In this document: positions 37,987-47,289 of the stretch, piece by piece
Position numbering within the stretch: the first letter of the stretch is position 1
How the letters are laid out: each line of letters starts with the position of its first letter
Source: Roseateles sp. DAIF2
GTDB lineage: Bacteria > Pseudomonadota > Gammaproteobacteria > Burkholderiales > Burkholderiaceae_C
DNA length: 64,000 nucleotides
Assembly: GCF_015624425.1 (NCBI RefSeq)
Contig: NZ_CP049919.1
Location: 3,410,001-3,474,000, forward strand
Direction of reading: 5' to 3'
The notes under the pieces: model-generated
What the model was told of the DNA's origin: nothing
Databases searched by the model: none
Seen by the model: the letters and a program-made list of their open reading frames with translations, nothing else
Position numbers and translations under genes: made by a program

Positions 37987-38389
37987 GTCCACCCCCTCCT
38001 CCGAAAACCCGGCATCGCCCCCGCTGCGCACCCGCGCCAGCGCGCCGGAAATGCTGTCGCGCAACCTGGCCCTGGTCGGCCTGATCGCCCTGTTCCTGCT
38101 GTGCCTGGCCTGGGAGCTGTGGCTCGCGCCGACCGGGCGCGGCACCTTGGGCGTCAAGGCGCTGCCGCTGCTGATCCCGATCGTCGGCCTGTGGCGCTAC
38201 CGGCTCTACACCTTCCGCTGGCTCAGCCTGATGATCTGGCTCTATGTGGCCGAGGGCGCGGTGCGCGCCACCAGTGACCGCGGCCCTTCGGTGCCGCTGG
38301 CCTGGGCCGAGCTGGCGCTGTCCGGCCTGATCTTCACCGCCTGCGCGCTGCATGTGCGCCAGCGCCTCGCGGCCGCCAAGCAAGCATGA
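37964..38389 (+). CDS. DUF2069 membrane protein
   Basis: The product is 141 residues from 37964 or 134 from 37985; ATGs at 37964, 37973, 37976 and 37985 are all in frame. A GGAGGG about 13 bases before 37964 favours the first. The protein has three to four membrane helices (LVGLIALFLLCLAWELWL and LMIWLYVAEGAVRA) and matches the DUF2069 family, whose function is unknown. Its stop overlaps the start of the FAD-dehydrogenase gene by four bases. Confidence 0.82.
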   Translation: MLAMMPAMSTPSSENPASPPLRTRASAPEMLSRNLALVGLIALFLLCLAWELWLAPTGRGTLGVKALPLLIPIVGLWRYRLYTFRWLSLMIWLYVAEGAVRATSDRGPSVPLAWAELALSGLIFTACALHVRQRLAAAKQA

Positions 38390-39801
38390 GCAGCAGCAAC
38401 AACGATTTCCTGCAGGCGCTGCGGCAGCTGCTGGGCCCGGCCCAGGTGCGGGTCGGCGCCGACGCCGCCGCCTTCGAGCGCGACTGGCGCAAGCGCTACA
38501 CCGGCCGCGCGCTGGCGGTGGCCCGCCCCGGCAGCACGGCCGAGGTGGCCGCGCTGCTGCGGCTGTGCGCCGCGCATCAGGTCGCCGTGGTGCCGCAGGG
38601 CGGCAACACCGGACTGGTCGGCGGCTCGACACCGGACGACAGCGGCACGCAGTTGCTGCTGAGCCTGGCACGCCTGAACCGCGTGCGCGAGATCGACGCG
38701 GCGAACCTGACGATGACGGTGGAGGCCGGCTGCGTGCTGCAGGCGGTGCAGGAGGCCGCCGCGGCGCAGGGTCTGCTGTTCCCGCTGAGCCTGGCGGCCG
38801 AGGGCAGTTGCACGATCGGCGGCAATCTGGCGACCAATGCCGGCGGCACCCAGGTGCTGTGCTACGGCAATACCCGCGAGCTGTGCCTGGGGCTGGAAGT
38901 GGTCACCGCGGCCGGCGAGGTCTGGAACGGCCTGTCGGGCCTGCGCAAGAACAACACCGGCTACGACCTGCGCAACCTCTTCGTCGGCAGCGAGGGCACC
39001 CTGGGCGTGATCACCGCCGCGACCCTGAAGCTCTACCCGCAGCCGCTGGCGCGCATGACCGCGCTGGCCGCCTGCGACAGCCTGGAGGCCGCGGTGGGCC
39101 TGCTGTCGCTGGCGCAGGCCCGCGCCGGCTCCGGGCTGACCGGCTTCGAGGTGATGAACGCCTTCTCGCTGTCCCTGGTGCGGCGCCATTTCCCGCAGCT
39201 GGTCCAGCCGCTGCCGCCCTCGCCCTGGACCGTGCTGCTGGAGCTGTCCGACAGCGAAAGCGAGGCCCATGCCCGCGCGCTGTTCGAGGGCCTGCTGGAG
39301 GCCGCGCTGGAACAGGGTCTGATCGCGGACGCGGCGGTGGCCGAGAGCCTGGAGCAGTCGCACGCGCTGTGGCATCTGCGCGAATCGATCCCGCTGGCGC
39401 AGAGCGAGGAAGGGCTCAATATCAAGCACGACATCGCCCTGCCCGTCTCGCGCATCCCGGCCTTCGTTACGCACACCGATGCCGCGCTGCAGGCCGCCTT
39501 CCCCGGCGTGCGCCTGGTCGACTTTGGCCATCTGGGCGACGGAAACCTGCACTACAACGTGCAGGCCCCCGAGGGGCAAGACCCGGCCCTGTTCCTGCGC
39601 GAGCGCGAGGCCGCGGTCAACGCCCTGGTGTTCGACGCGGTGCAGGCCCATGGCGGCTCGATCTCGGCCGAGCATGGCATCGGCCGCCTCAAGCGCGAGG
39701 AGCTGGCGCGGCGCGGCGACGCGACCGCGCTGGACCTGATGCGGGCCATAAAAAAGGCCCTGGATCCCCAGGGCCTGCTCAATCCGGGGCGGGTGCTCTA
39801 G
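38386..39801 (+). CDS. FAD-linked D-2-hydroxyacid dehydrogenase (GlcD/D2HGDH-like)
   Basis: The 471-residue flavoprotein has a PCMH-type FAD domain (PQGGNTGLVGGS and EGSCTIGGNLATNAGG) and a C-terminal domain with the metal-site pattern DFGHLGDGNLHYN and SAEHGIGRLKREEL. These are typical of D-2-hydroxyglutarate or D-lactate dehydrogenases of the GlcD family. The exact substrate cannot be told. It overlaps the DUF2069 gene by four bases. Its last codons contain the terminator of the convergent RND operon. Confidence 0.92.
   Translation: MSSSNNDFLQALRQLLGPAQVRVGADAAAFERDWRKRYTGRALAVARPGSTAEVAALLRLCAAHQVAVVPQGGNTGLVGGSTPDDSGTQLLLSLARLNRVREIDAANLTMTVEAGCVLQAVQEAAAAQGLLFPLSLAAEGSCTIGGNLATNAGGTQVLCYGNTRELCLGLEVVTAAGEVWNGLSGLRKNNTGYDLRNLFVGSEGTLGVITAATLKLYPQPLARMTALAACDSLEAAVGLLSLAQARAGSGLTGFEVMNAFSLSLVRRHFPQLVQPLPPSPWTVLLELSDSESEAHARALFEGLLEAALEQGLIADAAVAESLEQSHALWHLRESIPLAQSEEGLNIKHDIALPVSRIPAFVTHTDAALQAAFPGVRLVDFGHLGDGNLHYNVQAPEGQDPALFLREREAAVNALVFDAVQAHGGSISAEHGIGRLKREELARRGDATALDLMRAIKKALDPQGLLNPGRVL
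39750..39775 (-). terminator. Intrinsic terminator of the RND operon, inside the convergent gene
   Basis: On the minus strand GGCCCTGG (39775-39768) pairs with CCAGGGCC (39763-39756) around a four-base loop and is followed by six T residues (39755-39750). It lies 36 bases beyond the RND stop and within codons that encode the conserved tail of the FAD dehydrogenase (IKKALDPQG), so one stretch serves as both coding sequence and terminator. Confidence 0.85.
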
Positions 39802-39810
39802 CCCCGCGCC

Positions 39811-42800
39811 TTAATCCGCTCCCTGCGGCATCACCTTGCCGCCACCGCCGCGGCGGCGCTGGATCCAGCGCCAGCCGCCGCGCAGCAGGCGGAACACGAA
39901 GCGCAGCAGGGTCAGGAAGGCGATCATCTCCAGCATGCACAGCAGCACCGACACCCCGGTGTTCCAGCGGGCCTCGCGGCGCTTGAACTTCTCGATCAGG
40001 TGGTCGCGCATAATCTCGATGCTGTCGTAGAAGCTCGGCACCATCAAGAGGGTCAGGAAGGTCGAGGTGATCGTGCCGCCGATGATGGCCACGGCCATCG
40101 GGCGGTAGAACTCGCCGCCCTCACCCACGCCGATGGCCACCGGCAGCATGCCGGCGATCAGCGCGAAGGTGGTCATCAGGATCGGGCGAAAGCGCATGCG
40201 GCCCGCGTGCATCAGCGCCTCCTCGCGCGGCACGCCCCTGGCCTCCTCCTGGCGCGCCGCGTCCAGCAGCAGGATCGCGTTCTTCGCCACCAGACCGGCC
40301 AGCATGATGATGCCGATGAAGCTCATCAGGTTCAGCGTGCCCTTGGTCAGCAAGAGCGCGATCACCACGCCGATCAGCGACAGCGGTTGCGACAGCATCA
40401 CGCCCAGTGGCGCGGTGAAGCTGCCGAACTGCATCACCAGGATCAGGTACATCAGGCCGATGCCGGAGATCAGCGCCACCAGCATCGCGCCGAACACCTC
40501 CTCCTGGTCCTTCGAGGCGCCGGCCAGCTTGATGCCATAGCCCTCGGGGAAGTTGATCGCCTTGGCCAGCTTCATCGCGTCGGCCGTCACCTCGCCCGAG
40601 GAGCGGCCCTGCGCATTGGCCGAGACCGCGATCATGCGCTTGCCGTCGGCATGCTGGATCTTGGCCGGGCCCTTGCCCATCGTGACGTCGGCGATCTGCT
40701 CCAGCGGCACCATCATGTTGCTGCCAGCCACCGTGATCGGCAGCCGCTCGATATTGCTCGCGTCGACGCGGTCCTCCGGCGCCAGGCGCACCGCCACGTC
40801 GCGGGTCTCGCCGCTGGGGTCGACCCAGTCGCCCACCTCGACGCCGGCGAAGGCGACGCGCAGCGCGGTGGCGGTGTCGCCGACCGAGATGCCCATCGCG
40901 TTGGCCAGGCCGCGGTTCAGTTCGATCTGCAATTCGTTCTGAGGGTCCTGCTCGGACAGGCCGACATCGACCGCGCCCGGCACCTGGCGCAGCTTGGCCA
41001 TGTAGTCGTTGGTGATCTCCAGCAGCTTGCGCGAATCGCTGCCGTAGAAGCGGATCTGCACCGGCTTCTGCGCGCCGTTGTTCAGATCATCCAGCACCAC
41101 GTACTCGGCGCCCACCAGGGTGCTGATGCGCTCGCGCAGGTCCTGCGCGATCTCGGCGGCGCTGCGACGGCGCTCGGTGCTCTTGCCCAGGTCGACATAG
41201 ATGCGGCCACCGCTGACATTGACATAGCTGTTGGTCGCCTTGGTTTCGGGCAGCTGGCGTGCCAGCTTGGCCGCAGACTCCATCTTCAGCTTCGCGTATT
41301 CCAGGCTGGAGCTGGCGGGCGTGCGCACCTCGACGGCGATCGTGCCCGAGTCGGACGCCGGCAGGAAGCTGGTGCCACCGAACTTGGCCTGCAGCGCGAT
41401 CGCCAGCACGAAGCTCGCCACCGCGAAGAAGGCCATCCAGCGCCGGTGATGCAGGGCCCAGGCGATCACCTGACCATAGCGGTCGGCCTGGCGGTCGAAC
41501 CAGTCGTTGAAACGCTGCAGCAGCAGGGAGATGCCCTTCTTCGGCGCCTCATGATGCCCCGGCGGGTCGCCCCAGAAGGCCGACAACATCGGATCCAGGG
41601 TGAAGGAGATGAACAGGCTGACCAGCACCGAGGCCACGACGGTCAGGCCGAAGGGGCGGAACCATTCGCCCGAGATGCCCGGCATGAAGGCCACCGGCAC
41701 GAACACCGCGACGATCGAGAAGGTGGTGGCGGCCACCGCCAGTCCGATCTCGGCCGTGCCGTTCAGCGCCGCGGTGACGCGGTCGGCGCCGCGCTCCATA
41801 TGGCGCACGATGTTCTCGCGCACCACGATCGCATCGTCGATCAGCACCCCGATCGCCAGCGACAGGCCCAGCAGGCTCATGAAATTCAGCGTGAAGCCGC
41901 ACAGCCAGACCGCGATGAAGGCCGCGATCACCGAGGTCGGCAGCGACAGCGCGGTGATCAGGGTCGAGCGCCAGCTGTTCAGGAACACATAGACGACCAG
42001 GATGGTCAGGCCGGCGCCGAACACCAGCGCATGGATCACGTTGTACAGGCTGTTCTCGGCATCCTTGCCGCCGTCCTGCGTGACCTCCAGCTTGGTTCCC
42101 TTGGGCAGGGTCTTGCCGATCTCCTCGACCAGCTTGCGGATCTCGTTGGCGACCGAGACCGTCGAGGCGTCGCGCGAGCGGGTCACCGACAGGCCGACAT
42201 TGGGATGACCATTGCGCACGCTGACGCTGGTGCGCTCGGCGAAGGCGTCGCGGATGCTGGCCACCTGGCCCAGGCGCACCAGCTGCTCGCCCTGGCGCTT
42301 GACGACGATCTGCTCGAACTCGGCCGGCGACTCGATGCGGCCCAGCAGGCGGATGCTCTGGTCTTCCAGGGTGCCGCGCACCTTGCCGACCGGCGCGGTG
42401 GTGTTCTGCGCGCGCAGCGCGTTCACCACCTCGGTCACCGAGACATTGAACTCGCGCAGCTTCTGCGCATGCAGCAGCACCGAGAGCTCCCGCGTCAGCG
42501 AGCCGTTGACCGTGACGGTGGAGACGCCGGCCAGCGCGCGGAAGCGGTCGGCCAGCTGGTCCTCGGCCAGGCGCGAGATCTCGGCATGGGTCTGCGTATC
42601 GGACGAGAGCGCCAGCTGCATGATCGGCTCGGCCGCCGGATCCAGGCGCTGCAGCACCGGCTCGCGCATCTCGATCGGCAGCTTGTGCCGCACCGCGCTG
42701 ATCGCGTTGCGGACCTCGTCGGCCGCCTCGATCATGTTCTTGTTGAAGTTGAAGATCAGCAGCAGCTGGGCATTGCCCTCGCTGGCGGTGGCACGCACCT

Positions 42801-43035
42801 CATCGACGCCGGAGATGCTCTGCAGCGACTTCTCGATGCGGTTGATGATCTCGCGCTCGGTGGTCTCCGGCGAGGCGCCGGGATAGTTGATGTTGACCAC
42901 CATGATCGGCTGCTGCACGTCCGGGATCTGGTTGACGCGCAGCTTCTTGAGCGCCAGCAGCCCCAGGGCCATCAGCGCGATGATGATGACGATCGTCGCG
43001 ATCGGTTTCTTGACGCTGAAATTGGATAAGAACAT
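39811..43035 (-). CDS. RND efflux transporter, inner-membrane pump (second copy, HAE1 type)
   Basis: The 1074-residue AcrB-like pump starts with FLSNFSVKKPIATIVIIIALMA, with membrane motifs [20 protein letters not shown] and PVAFMPGISGEWFRPFG and the usual large periplasmic loops. The C-terminus has an extra hydrophobic helix and a basic tail (WIQRRRGGGGK). It is clearly a different paralogue from the pump at 22453. GGAGG precedes the ATG. The adaptor gene ends three bases upstream. No outer-membrane channel gene is nearby. Confidence 0.93.
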   Translation of the reverse strand: MFLSNFSVKKPIATIVIIIALMALGLLALKKLRVNQIPDVQQPIMVVNINYPGASPETTEREIINRIEKSLQSISGVDEVRATASEGNAQLLLIFNFNKNMIEAADEVRNAISAVRHKLPIEMREPVLQRLDPAAEPIMQLALSSDTQTHAEISRLAEDQLADRFRALAGVSTVTVNGSLTRELSVLLHAQKLREFNVSVTEVVNALRAQNTTAPVGKVRGTLEDQSIRLLGRIESPAEFEQIVVKRQGEQLVRLGQVASIRDAFAERTSVSVRNGHPNVGLSVTRSRDASTVSVANEIRKLVEEIGKTLPKGTKLEVTQDGGKDAENSLYNVIHALVFGAGLTILVVYVFLNSWRSTLITALSLPTSVIAAFIAVWLCGFTLNFMSLLGLSLAIGVLIDDAIVVRENIVRHMERGADRVTAALNGTAEIGLAVAATTFSIVAVFVPVAFMPGISGEWFRPFGLTVVASVLVSLFISFTLDPMLSAFWGDPPGHHEAPKKGISLLLQRFNDWFDRQADRYGQVIAWALHHRRWMAFFAVASFVLAIALQAKFGGTSFLPASDSGTIAVEVRTPASSSLEYAKLKMESAAKLARQLPETKATNSYVNVSGGRIYVDLGKSTERRRSAAEIAQDLRERISTLVGAEYVVLDDLNNGAQKPVQIRFYGSDSRKLLEITNDYMAKLRQVPGAVDVGLSEQDPQNELQIELNRGLANAMGISVGDTATALRVAFAGVEVGDWVDPSGETRDVAVRLAPEDRVDASNIERLPITVAGSNMMVPLEQIADVTMGKGPAKIQHADGKRMIAVSANAQGRSSGEVTADAMKLAKAINFPEGYGIKLAGASKDQEEVFGAMLVALISGIGLMYLILVMQFGSFTAPLGVMLSQPLSLIGVVIALLLTKGTLNLMSFIGIIMLAGLVAKNAILLLDAARQEEARGVPREEALMHAGRMRFRPILMTTFALIAGMLPVAIGVGEGGEFYRPMAVAIIGGTITSTFLTLLMVPSFYDSIEIMRDHLIEKFKRREARWNTGVSVLLCMLEMIAFLTLLRFVFRLLRGGWRWIQRRRGGGGKVMPQGAD

Positions 43036-43038
43036 CGC

Positions 43039-44187
43039 TCAACCTCCGTTGCGGGCGGCGGAGGCGGCGGCCGGCGCGCTGGCGGCGGCGCGGGCCAGCT
43101 GCACCGGGCGGCCATCGGACAGGGCCGCGTTCAGGTGGCGCAGCACCTGGTCGCCCTGCTTCAGGCCGGTGTTGACCTGGTAGAGGCCCTGGCGCTCGTC
43201 GCGCTCGCCCAGCTTGATCGCGACCTTCGCCAGCTTGCCGTCCTTGACCGCCCAGGCGAAGGCTTGGTCGCCCTCGCGCTGGATCGCCGCGTCGGACAGC
43301 ATCAGCGCGCTGACGCTCTGGCTCTGCACCCGGCCCTCGGCATAGAGGCCGGCCACGCCCGGCTGCTGCTCGCCGGCGAAGCCGACCAGCACCTCGACCT
43401 GGCGGGTCGTCGGGTTGGCGGCCGGCGCGATGCGGCGCACCTGGCCCTGGAAATCGGCCTGGGCATAGCCGTTGACCTTGAAGAACACGGTCTGGCCGAG
43501 CTTCAGCTCGGACATGCGGTCGGCCGATACCAGGCCCTCGAAGCGCATGCTGGCCGGGTCGATCACCTTGACCAGCTCCTTGCCGATCTGGGCCGAGTCG
43601 CCGGCCGAGACCTTGCGGTCGGAGACGATGCCGTCGAAGGGCGCGCGCGCCTCGGTGCGCTGCAGTTGCTGGCGCGCGGTGGCGGCGCGGGCCTTGGCCG
43701 CGACCAGCTCGCTCTGGGTGTTGTTGCGGCGGATCTCGGCATCCTCCATCGCCTGCAGCGAGCTCATGCCCTGGGCCTGCAGGGTCTTCATGCGCTGGTA
43801 CTGGCGCTCGGCCTGCTCGAAGCTCTGGGTCGCGGCGCGGGTGGCCTCCTCGGCCGAGGACAGGCTCTCGCGGATCGCGCTGTCGTCCAGGCGCACCAGC
43901 AGGTCGCCGCGCTTGACGCGCTCGCCGTTCTCCTTGAGCACCTGCAGCACCACCGCCTGCACCTCGGCGCGCAGATCGGCGCGCTTCTCGGGCTGGATCG
44001 AGCCGGTGATCACCGGCCCGCTGGCGTACTGCGACAACCCCAGGGTCAGCACATCCTCCGGCGACACCTGCAGCGGCTTGAGCGCCACGGCCTTGGCCGC
44101 TTGGGCCTCGCCGGCCCCTTTTTCCGAGGGTTTGCCACAGGCGATCAGGGCACTGGCTACAGCGAGAACGAGCAAGCGATGGCGCAT
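43039..44187 (-). CDS. RND efflux periplasmic adaptor lipoprotein
   Basis: The 382-residue adaptor begins with a lipoprotein signal (MRHRLLVLAVASALIACGK; lipobox cysteine C17). The biotinyl-lipoyl-like region (LRAEVQAVVLQVLKENGERVKRGD), alpha-hairpin coiled coil and beta-barrel follow. The ATG at 44187 was chosen because the lipoprotein signal begins there; the frame remains open far upstream without a signal. It pairs with the pump encoded three bases downstream. Confidence 0.92.
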   Translation of the reverse strand: MRHRLLVLAVASALIACGKPSEKGAGEAQAAKAVALKPLQVSPEDVLTLGLSQYASGPVITGSIQPEKRADLRAEVQAVVLQVLKENGERVKRGDLLVRLDDSAIRESLSSAEEATRAATQSFEQAERQYQRMKTLQAQGMSSLQAMEDAEIRRNNTQSELVAAKARAATARQQLQRTEARAPFDGIVSDRKVSAGDSAQIGKELVKVIDPASMRFEGLVSADRMSELKLGQTVFFKVNGYAQADFQGQVRRIAPAANPTTRQVEVLVGFAGEQQPGVAGLYAEGRVQSQSVSALMLSDAAIQREGDQAFAWAVKDGKLAKVAIKLGERDERQGLYQVNTGLKQGDQVLRHLNAALSDGRPVQLARAAASAPAAASAARNGG

Positions 44188-44470
44188 CGAGACTCCGCAG
44201 GATGTTGTTGGTCGAATCCGGGCATCTTGCCATGCGCACATGAAGAGCGGCACCCGCTTGCGACGAACGAAAGCCTCCGCCTGCTGAGCAGCAGAAACCG
44301 GGGATGAGCGGCGGGCCTTGCGACGCGGACCGCAGCTGCCGGGCCGCGGTAGAGCGCCTCCCCAGGAGAGTCCGGATGGCCAAGGTCGGGTTTGTGAAGC
44401 ACGATGCGCCCCCGAGTCGCCCCAGGGCGTTGACACCCCAGACCACCGTTCCCGCAGGCAGCTCCCCTCC
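44188..44470. other. Divergent intergenic region before the GGDEF-EAL gene
   Basis: This 283-base region separates the divergent adaptor and GGDEF-EAL genes. It contains a perfect TTGACA (44430-44435), but no -10 hexamer at a proper distance. I see no terminator, repeat or further gene here. Confidence 0.4.
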
Positions 44471-46240
44471 ATGCTCAGTTCTCTTGTTTCCCGGAGCCTG
44501 CTGCAGGCCGCCTATCTGGCGGCGCTGCTCGTCATCCTGCTGGTGCTGAAGACCCATCCCGATCCGTTCTGGCGCGTCCTGTACCTGCTGCTCCTGCCGC
44601 CGCTGCTGCTGCTGGCGCGCTTTGCGCCATCGGCGCGCAACCGGGCCGGATGCGCGGGCGCCGCCGCCCTGCTGCTGCTGGGCGGCGGCCTGATCAGCCC
44701 GATGCCGGTGGATGCGATCGAGTCGGGCTTTCTGCTGCTGCCGCTGCTGTACCTGATGCTCTATCCCGGGCGCTGGCCGGCGCCGGTGCTGGCCCTGCTG
44801 CTGGTGCTGAGCTACTGGATCCACTCGCCGGCGGGCGACCATGCGGAGCTGCTGGAGGATGCGCTGGAGCTGCTGGTCATCACCGGCTTCGCCACCGTGA
44901 TGAGCCATTACTACCTGCGCACCCGGCAGCAGATGGAGGACTACCGCAAGGACAGCCTGACCGACTACCTGACGCGCCTGCCGAATCGCCAGGCCTATGC
45001 GACGGCCCTGCACCAGCTGGACGCGCTGCCGCCCGAGGCGCGCCAGCAGCACGCCCTGCTGCTGGTCGACCTGGACAACTTCAAGCGCATCAACGATCTG
45101 TACGGTCACCAGCATGGCGACCTGCTGCTGCGCCAGTTTGCGCAGCGCCTGGAGGTCCTGCCGGCGGGCCGGGCCTACCGCATCGGCGGCGACGAGTTCG
45201 CCGTCCTGCTGCCCAGCGGCGGTGCGGCCAGCGCGACCGAGCTGGCGCGCTTCGTCCAGACCGCCTCGCGCGCGCCCTACCAGTTGCTGAACCGGCAGCT
45301 GGAGTCCAGCGTCAGCATCGGCGTGGCGCAATGCGACGCGCATTGCCAGCACAGCAGCCTCCTGGCGCGCAACGCCGATCTGGCGCTGTACCAGGCCAAG
45401 GCGCTCGGCAAGAACGAGACCGTGCATTACCACCCCGCCCTGCTCGGCGCCCGCGAGCTGCAGGACCGGCTGGAGCGCGATCTGCTGCCGGCGCTGGCCG
45501 CGGGCCAGTTCTTCCTGCTCTACCAGCCGCAGGTGGACCTGCGGACCCTGCGCATCACCGGGGCCGAGGCCCTGGTGCGCTGGCGGCATCCGGAGCTCGG
45601 CCTGATCTCGCCCGGCCGGTTCATCGCGCTGGCCGAGAGCACGCGCCAGATCATCCCGCTCGGCGCCTGGGTGCTGGAGCAGGCCTGCCGCCAGGCCCGC
45701 AGCTGGGCACAGGCCGGCGTGACGCTCAAGCTCTCGGTCAATATCTCGCCGGTGCAGCTGGAGCAGGAGCAGATGCTCGACGGCATCCGCAAGGCGCTGC
45801 GCGATGCGGCGCTGGCGCCGCAGCAGCTGCAGGTCGAGATCACCGAGACCAGCATGGTGGCCGACCTCGACAATGTGCAGCCCGCGCTGCAGCGCCTGCG
45901 CAGCGAAGGCGTGCAGGTGGCGGTCGACGACTTCGGCGTGGCCTACTCGTCGCTGAGCCAGCTGACCCGGCTGCCGCTCGATGTGCTGAAGATCGACAAG
46001 AGCTTCGTCGATCACTGCCACGAGAACCAGCCGGCACGCATGCTGGTGCGCACCATCATCCAGCTGGCCCACAACCTGCAACTGGGCGTGGTGGCCGAGG
46101 GGGTGGAGCAGGAGGCGCAGCGCCAGGTGCTGCTGGAGGAAGGCTGCGGCTTCGCGCAGGGCTATCTGTTCCATCGCCCGCTCGAGGCCGCGGCGCTCGG
46201 CGAACTGCTGCGTCAACAGCAGGGGCTGCCCGAGGCTTGA
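44471..46240 (+). CDS. Membrane GGDEF-EAL protein (cyclic-di-GMP enzyme)
   Basis: The 589-residue protein has an N-terminal membrane region of about five or six helices (residues 10-150), a GGDEF domain with the intact motif at 239-243 and an EAL domain with the intact motif at 366-368. EAL signatures EITET, VDDFGVAYSS, KIDKSFVD and AEGVE are present, so phosphodiesterase activity is likely. No RxxD inhibitory site is seen at its normal position before GGDEF. The start at 44471 fits the first membrane helix but lacks a good ribosome site (CTCCCCTCC precedes it). Confidence 0.9.
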   Translation: MLSSLVSRSLLQAAYLAALLVILLVLKTHPDPFWRVLYLLLLPPLLLLARFAPSARNRAGCAGAAALLLLGGGLISPMPVDAIESGFLLLPLLYLMLYPGRWPAPVLALLLVLSYWIHSPAGDHAELLEDALELLVITGFATVMSHYYLRTRQQMEDYRKDSLTDYLTRLPNRQAYATALHQLDALPPEARQQHALLLVDLDNFKRINDLYGHQHGDLLLRQFAQRLEVLPAGRAYRIGGDEFAVLLPSGGAASATELARFVQTASRAPYQLLNRQLESSVSIGVAQCDAHCQHSSLLARNADLALYQAKALGKNETVHYHPALLGARELQDRLERDLLPALAAGQFFLLYQPQVDLRTLRITGAEALVRWRHPELGLISPGRFIALAESTRQIIPLGAWVLEQACRQARSWAQAGVTLKLSVNISPVQLEQEQMLDGIRKALRDAALAPQQLQVEITETSMVADLDNVQPALQRLRSEGVQVAVDDFGVAYSSLSQLTRLPLDVLKIDKSFVDHCHENQPARMLVRTIIQLAHNLQLGVVAEGVEQEAQRQVLLEEGCGFAQGYLFHRPLEAAALGELLRQQQGLPEA

Positions 46241-46245
46241 GGCGC

Positions 46246-46680
46246 TTACTGCAGGGTGCTTTTCAGCGGCTCGGGGAGCGCGATGATCTTGATGCCCTCT
46301 TCCGCCAGCGCCAGCGCATCGTCGCGGCTGGCGCGACCGCGGATCGCGCGTTCCTCGGATTCGCCGTAATGGATGCGACGGGCCTCCTCGGCGAAGCGCT
46401 CACCGACATCCTCGGTCTTGGCCAGCATCTGGCGCACCGCCTGCAAGGCGGCCTGCTGCAGCTGGCGGCGTTCGTCGGGCTGCGGCGCTGCGGGGGTCCT
46501 GTCCTCGCGCAACTTCGCAACATTCAGGCGCGGCGCGCTGGGCAGACGCTGCACCTCGCTGCTGGCGCAGACCGGGCAGGCGACCAGGCCGCGGCCCTGC
46601 TGCGATTCGAAATCATCGGCGGAGCCGAACCAGCCTTCGAAGCGGTGGCCCTGGCTGCAGCCGAGATTGAGGACGAGCAT
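46246..46680 (-). CDS. DUF1178 family protein
   Basis: The 144-residue protein matches DUF1178. It opens with LNLGCSQGHRFEGWFGSADDFESQ, followed by a CPVC pair, giving a rubredoxin-like zinc-ribbon pattern, and ends with the conserved ARRIHYGESEERAIRGRAS and GIKIIALP stretches. Function unknown. It lies 27 bases after the NUDIX gene in the cluster that follows nuoN, an arrangement conserved in Burkholderiales. Its stop is five bases from the convergent GGDEF-EAL gene. Confidence 0.88.
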   Translation of the reverse strand: MLVLNLGCSQGHRFEGWFGSADDFESQQGRGLVACPVCASSEVQRLPSAPRLNVAKLREDRTPAAPQPDERRQLQQAALQAVRQMLAKTEDVGERFAEEARRIHYGESEERAIRGRASRDDALALAEEGIKIIALPEPLKSTLQ

Positions 46681-46707
46681 GGTGGAACGATTGTGGCGCG
46701 TGGCGCC

Positions 46708-47289
46708 TCAGGCCGCGGCTCGCCAGTCCAATGACCATGCGCCGGACTGCCAGCGCGACAGCCAGAGCAGGCCGATCAGGGTCTTGGCGTCGGTCAGCGA
46801 ACCGCTGGCGGCCAGCGCGTCCAGCTCGGCCGGCGTGTGGGTCACGACGTCGAGGAACTCGCCCTCGTCGAGCTGGCGCTCGCCGGCGCGCAGGCCGCGG
46901 GCGAAGAAGATCTCGATGCCCTCGTCCGAATAGGCGATCGCGTTGTGCAGCACGCCGGCATGGGCCCATTCGGCGGCGCGGTAGCCGGTCTCCTCCAGCA
47001 GCTCGCGCTGGGCGCAGACCAGCCGGTCCTCGCCCGGGTCCAGCTTGCCGGCCGGGAACTCCAGCATCACCCGCTCCATCGGGTAGCGGTACTGGCGCTC
47101 CATCAGCAGGCGGCCGTCGTCGAGGATGGGCACGATCATCACCGCGCCGGGATGCCGGATGTACTCGCGCGCCGCCTCGCGGCCCGAGGGCAGGCGCACG
47201 CGGTCGCGCCGCACCTGCAGGAAATGGCCCTCGTAGACCGGCTCGGAATCGATCCGAGTCTCGCGCAGATGCAGCTCGTCGTCAGCCAT
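46708..47289 (-). CDS. NUDIX hydrolase, ADP-ribose pyrophosphatase type
   Basis: The 193-residue enzyme has a complete Nudix box, G-x5-E-x7-RE-x2-EE-x-G (within FPAGKLDPGED and RELLEETGY), preceded by YRYPMERVMLEFPAG, the pattern of NudF-like ADP-sugar pyrophosphatases. It would hydrolyse ADP-ribose to AMP and ribose 5-phosphate with magnesium. Its start overlaps the end of the DUF2818 gene by eight bases, so it is coupled to the distal end of the nuo operon. Confidence 0.92.
   Translation of the reverse strand: MADDELHLRETRIDSEPVYEGHFLQVRRDRVRLPSGREAAREYIRHPGAVMIVPILDDGRLLMERQYRYPMERVMLEFPAGKLDPGEDRLVCAQRELLEETGYRAAEWAHAGVLHNAIAYSDEGIEIFFARGLRAGERQLDEGEFLDVVTHTPAELDALAASGSLTDAKTLIGLLWLSRWQSGAWSLDWRAAA

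Noticed and set aside
40000..43029. Long plus-strand open frame opposite the second RND pump
   Set aside because: Same reasoning: antisense to a conserved gene, low-complexity translation, no ribosome site or homology.
44430..44435. Perfect TTGACA as a promoter for the GGDEF-EAL gene
   Set aside because: No -10-like hexamer is found 15 to 19 bases downstream, so the match is probably chance.
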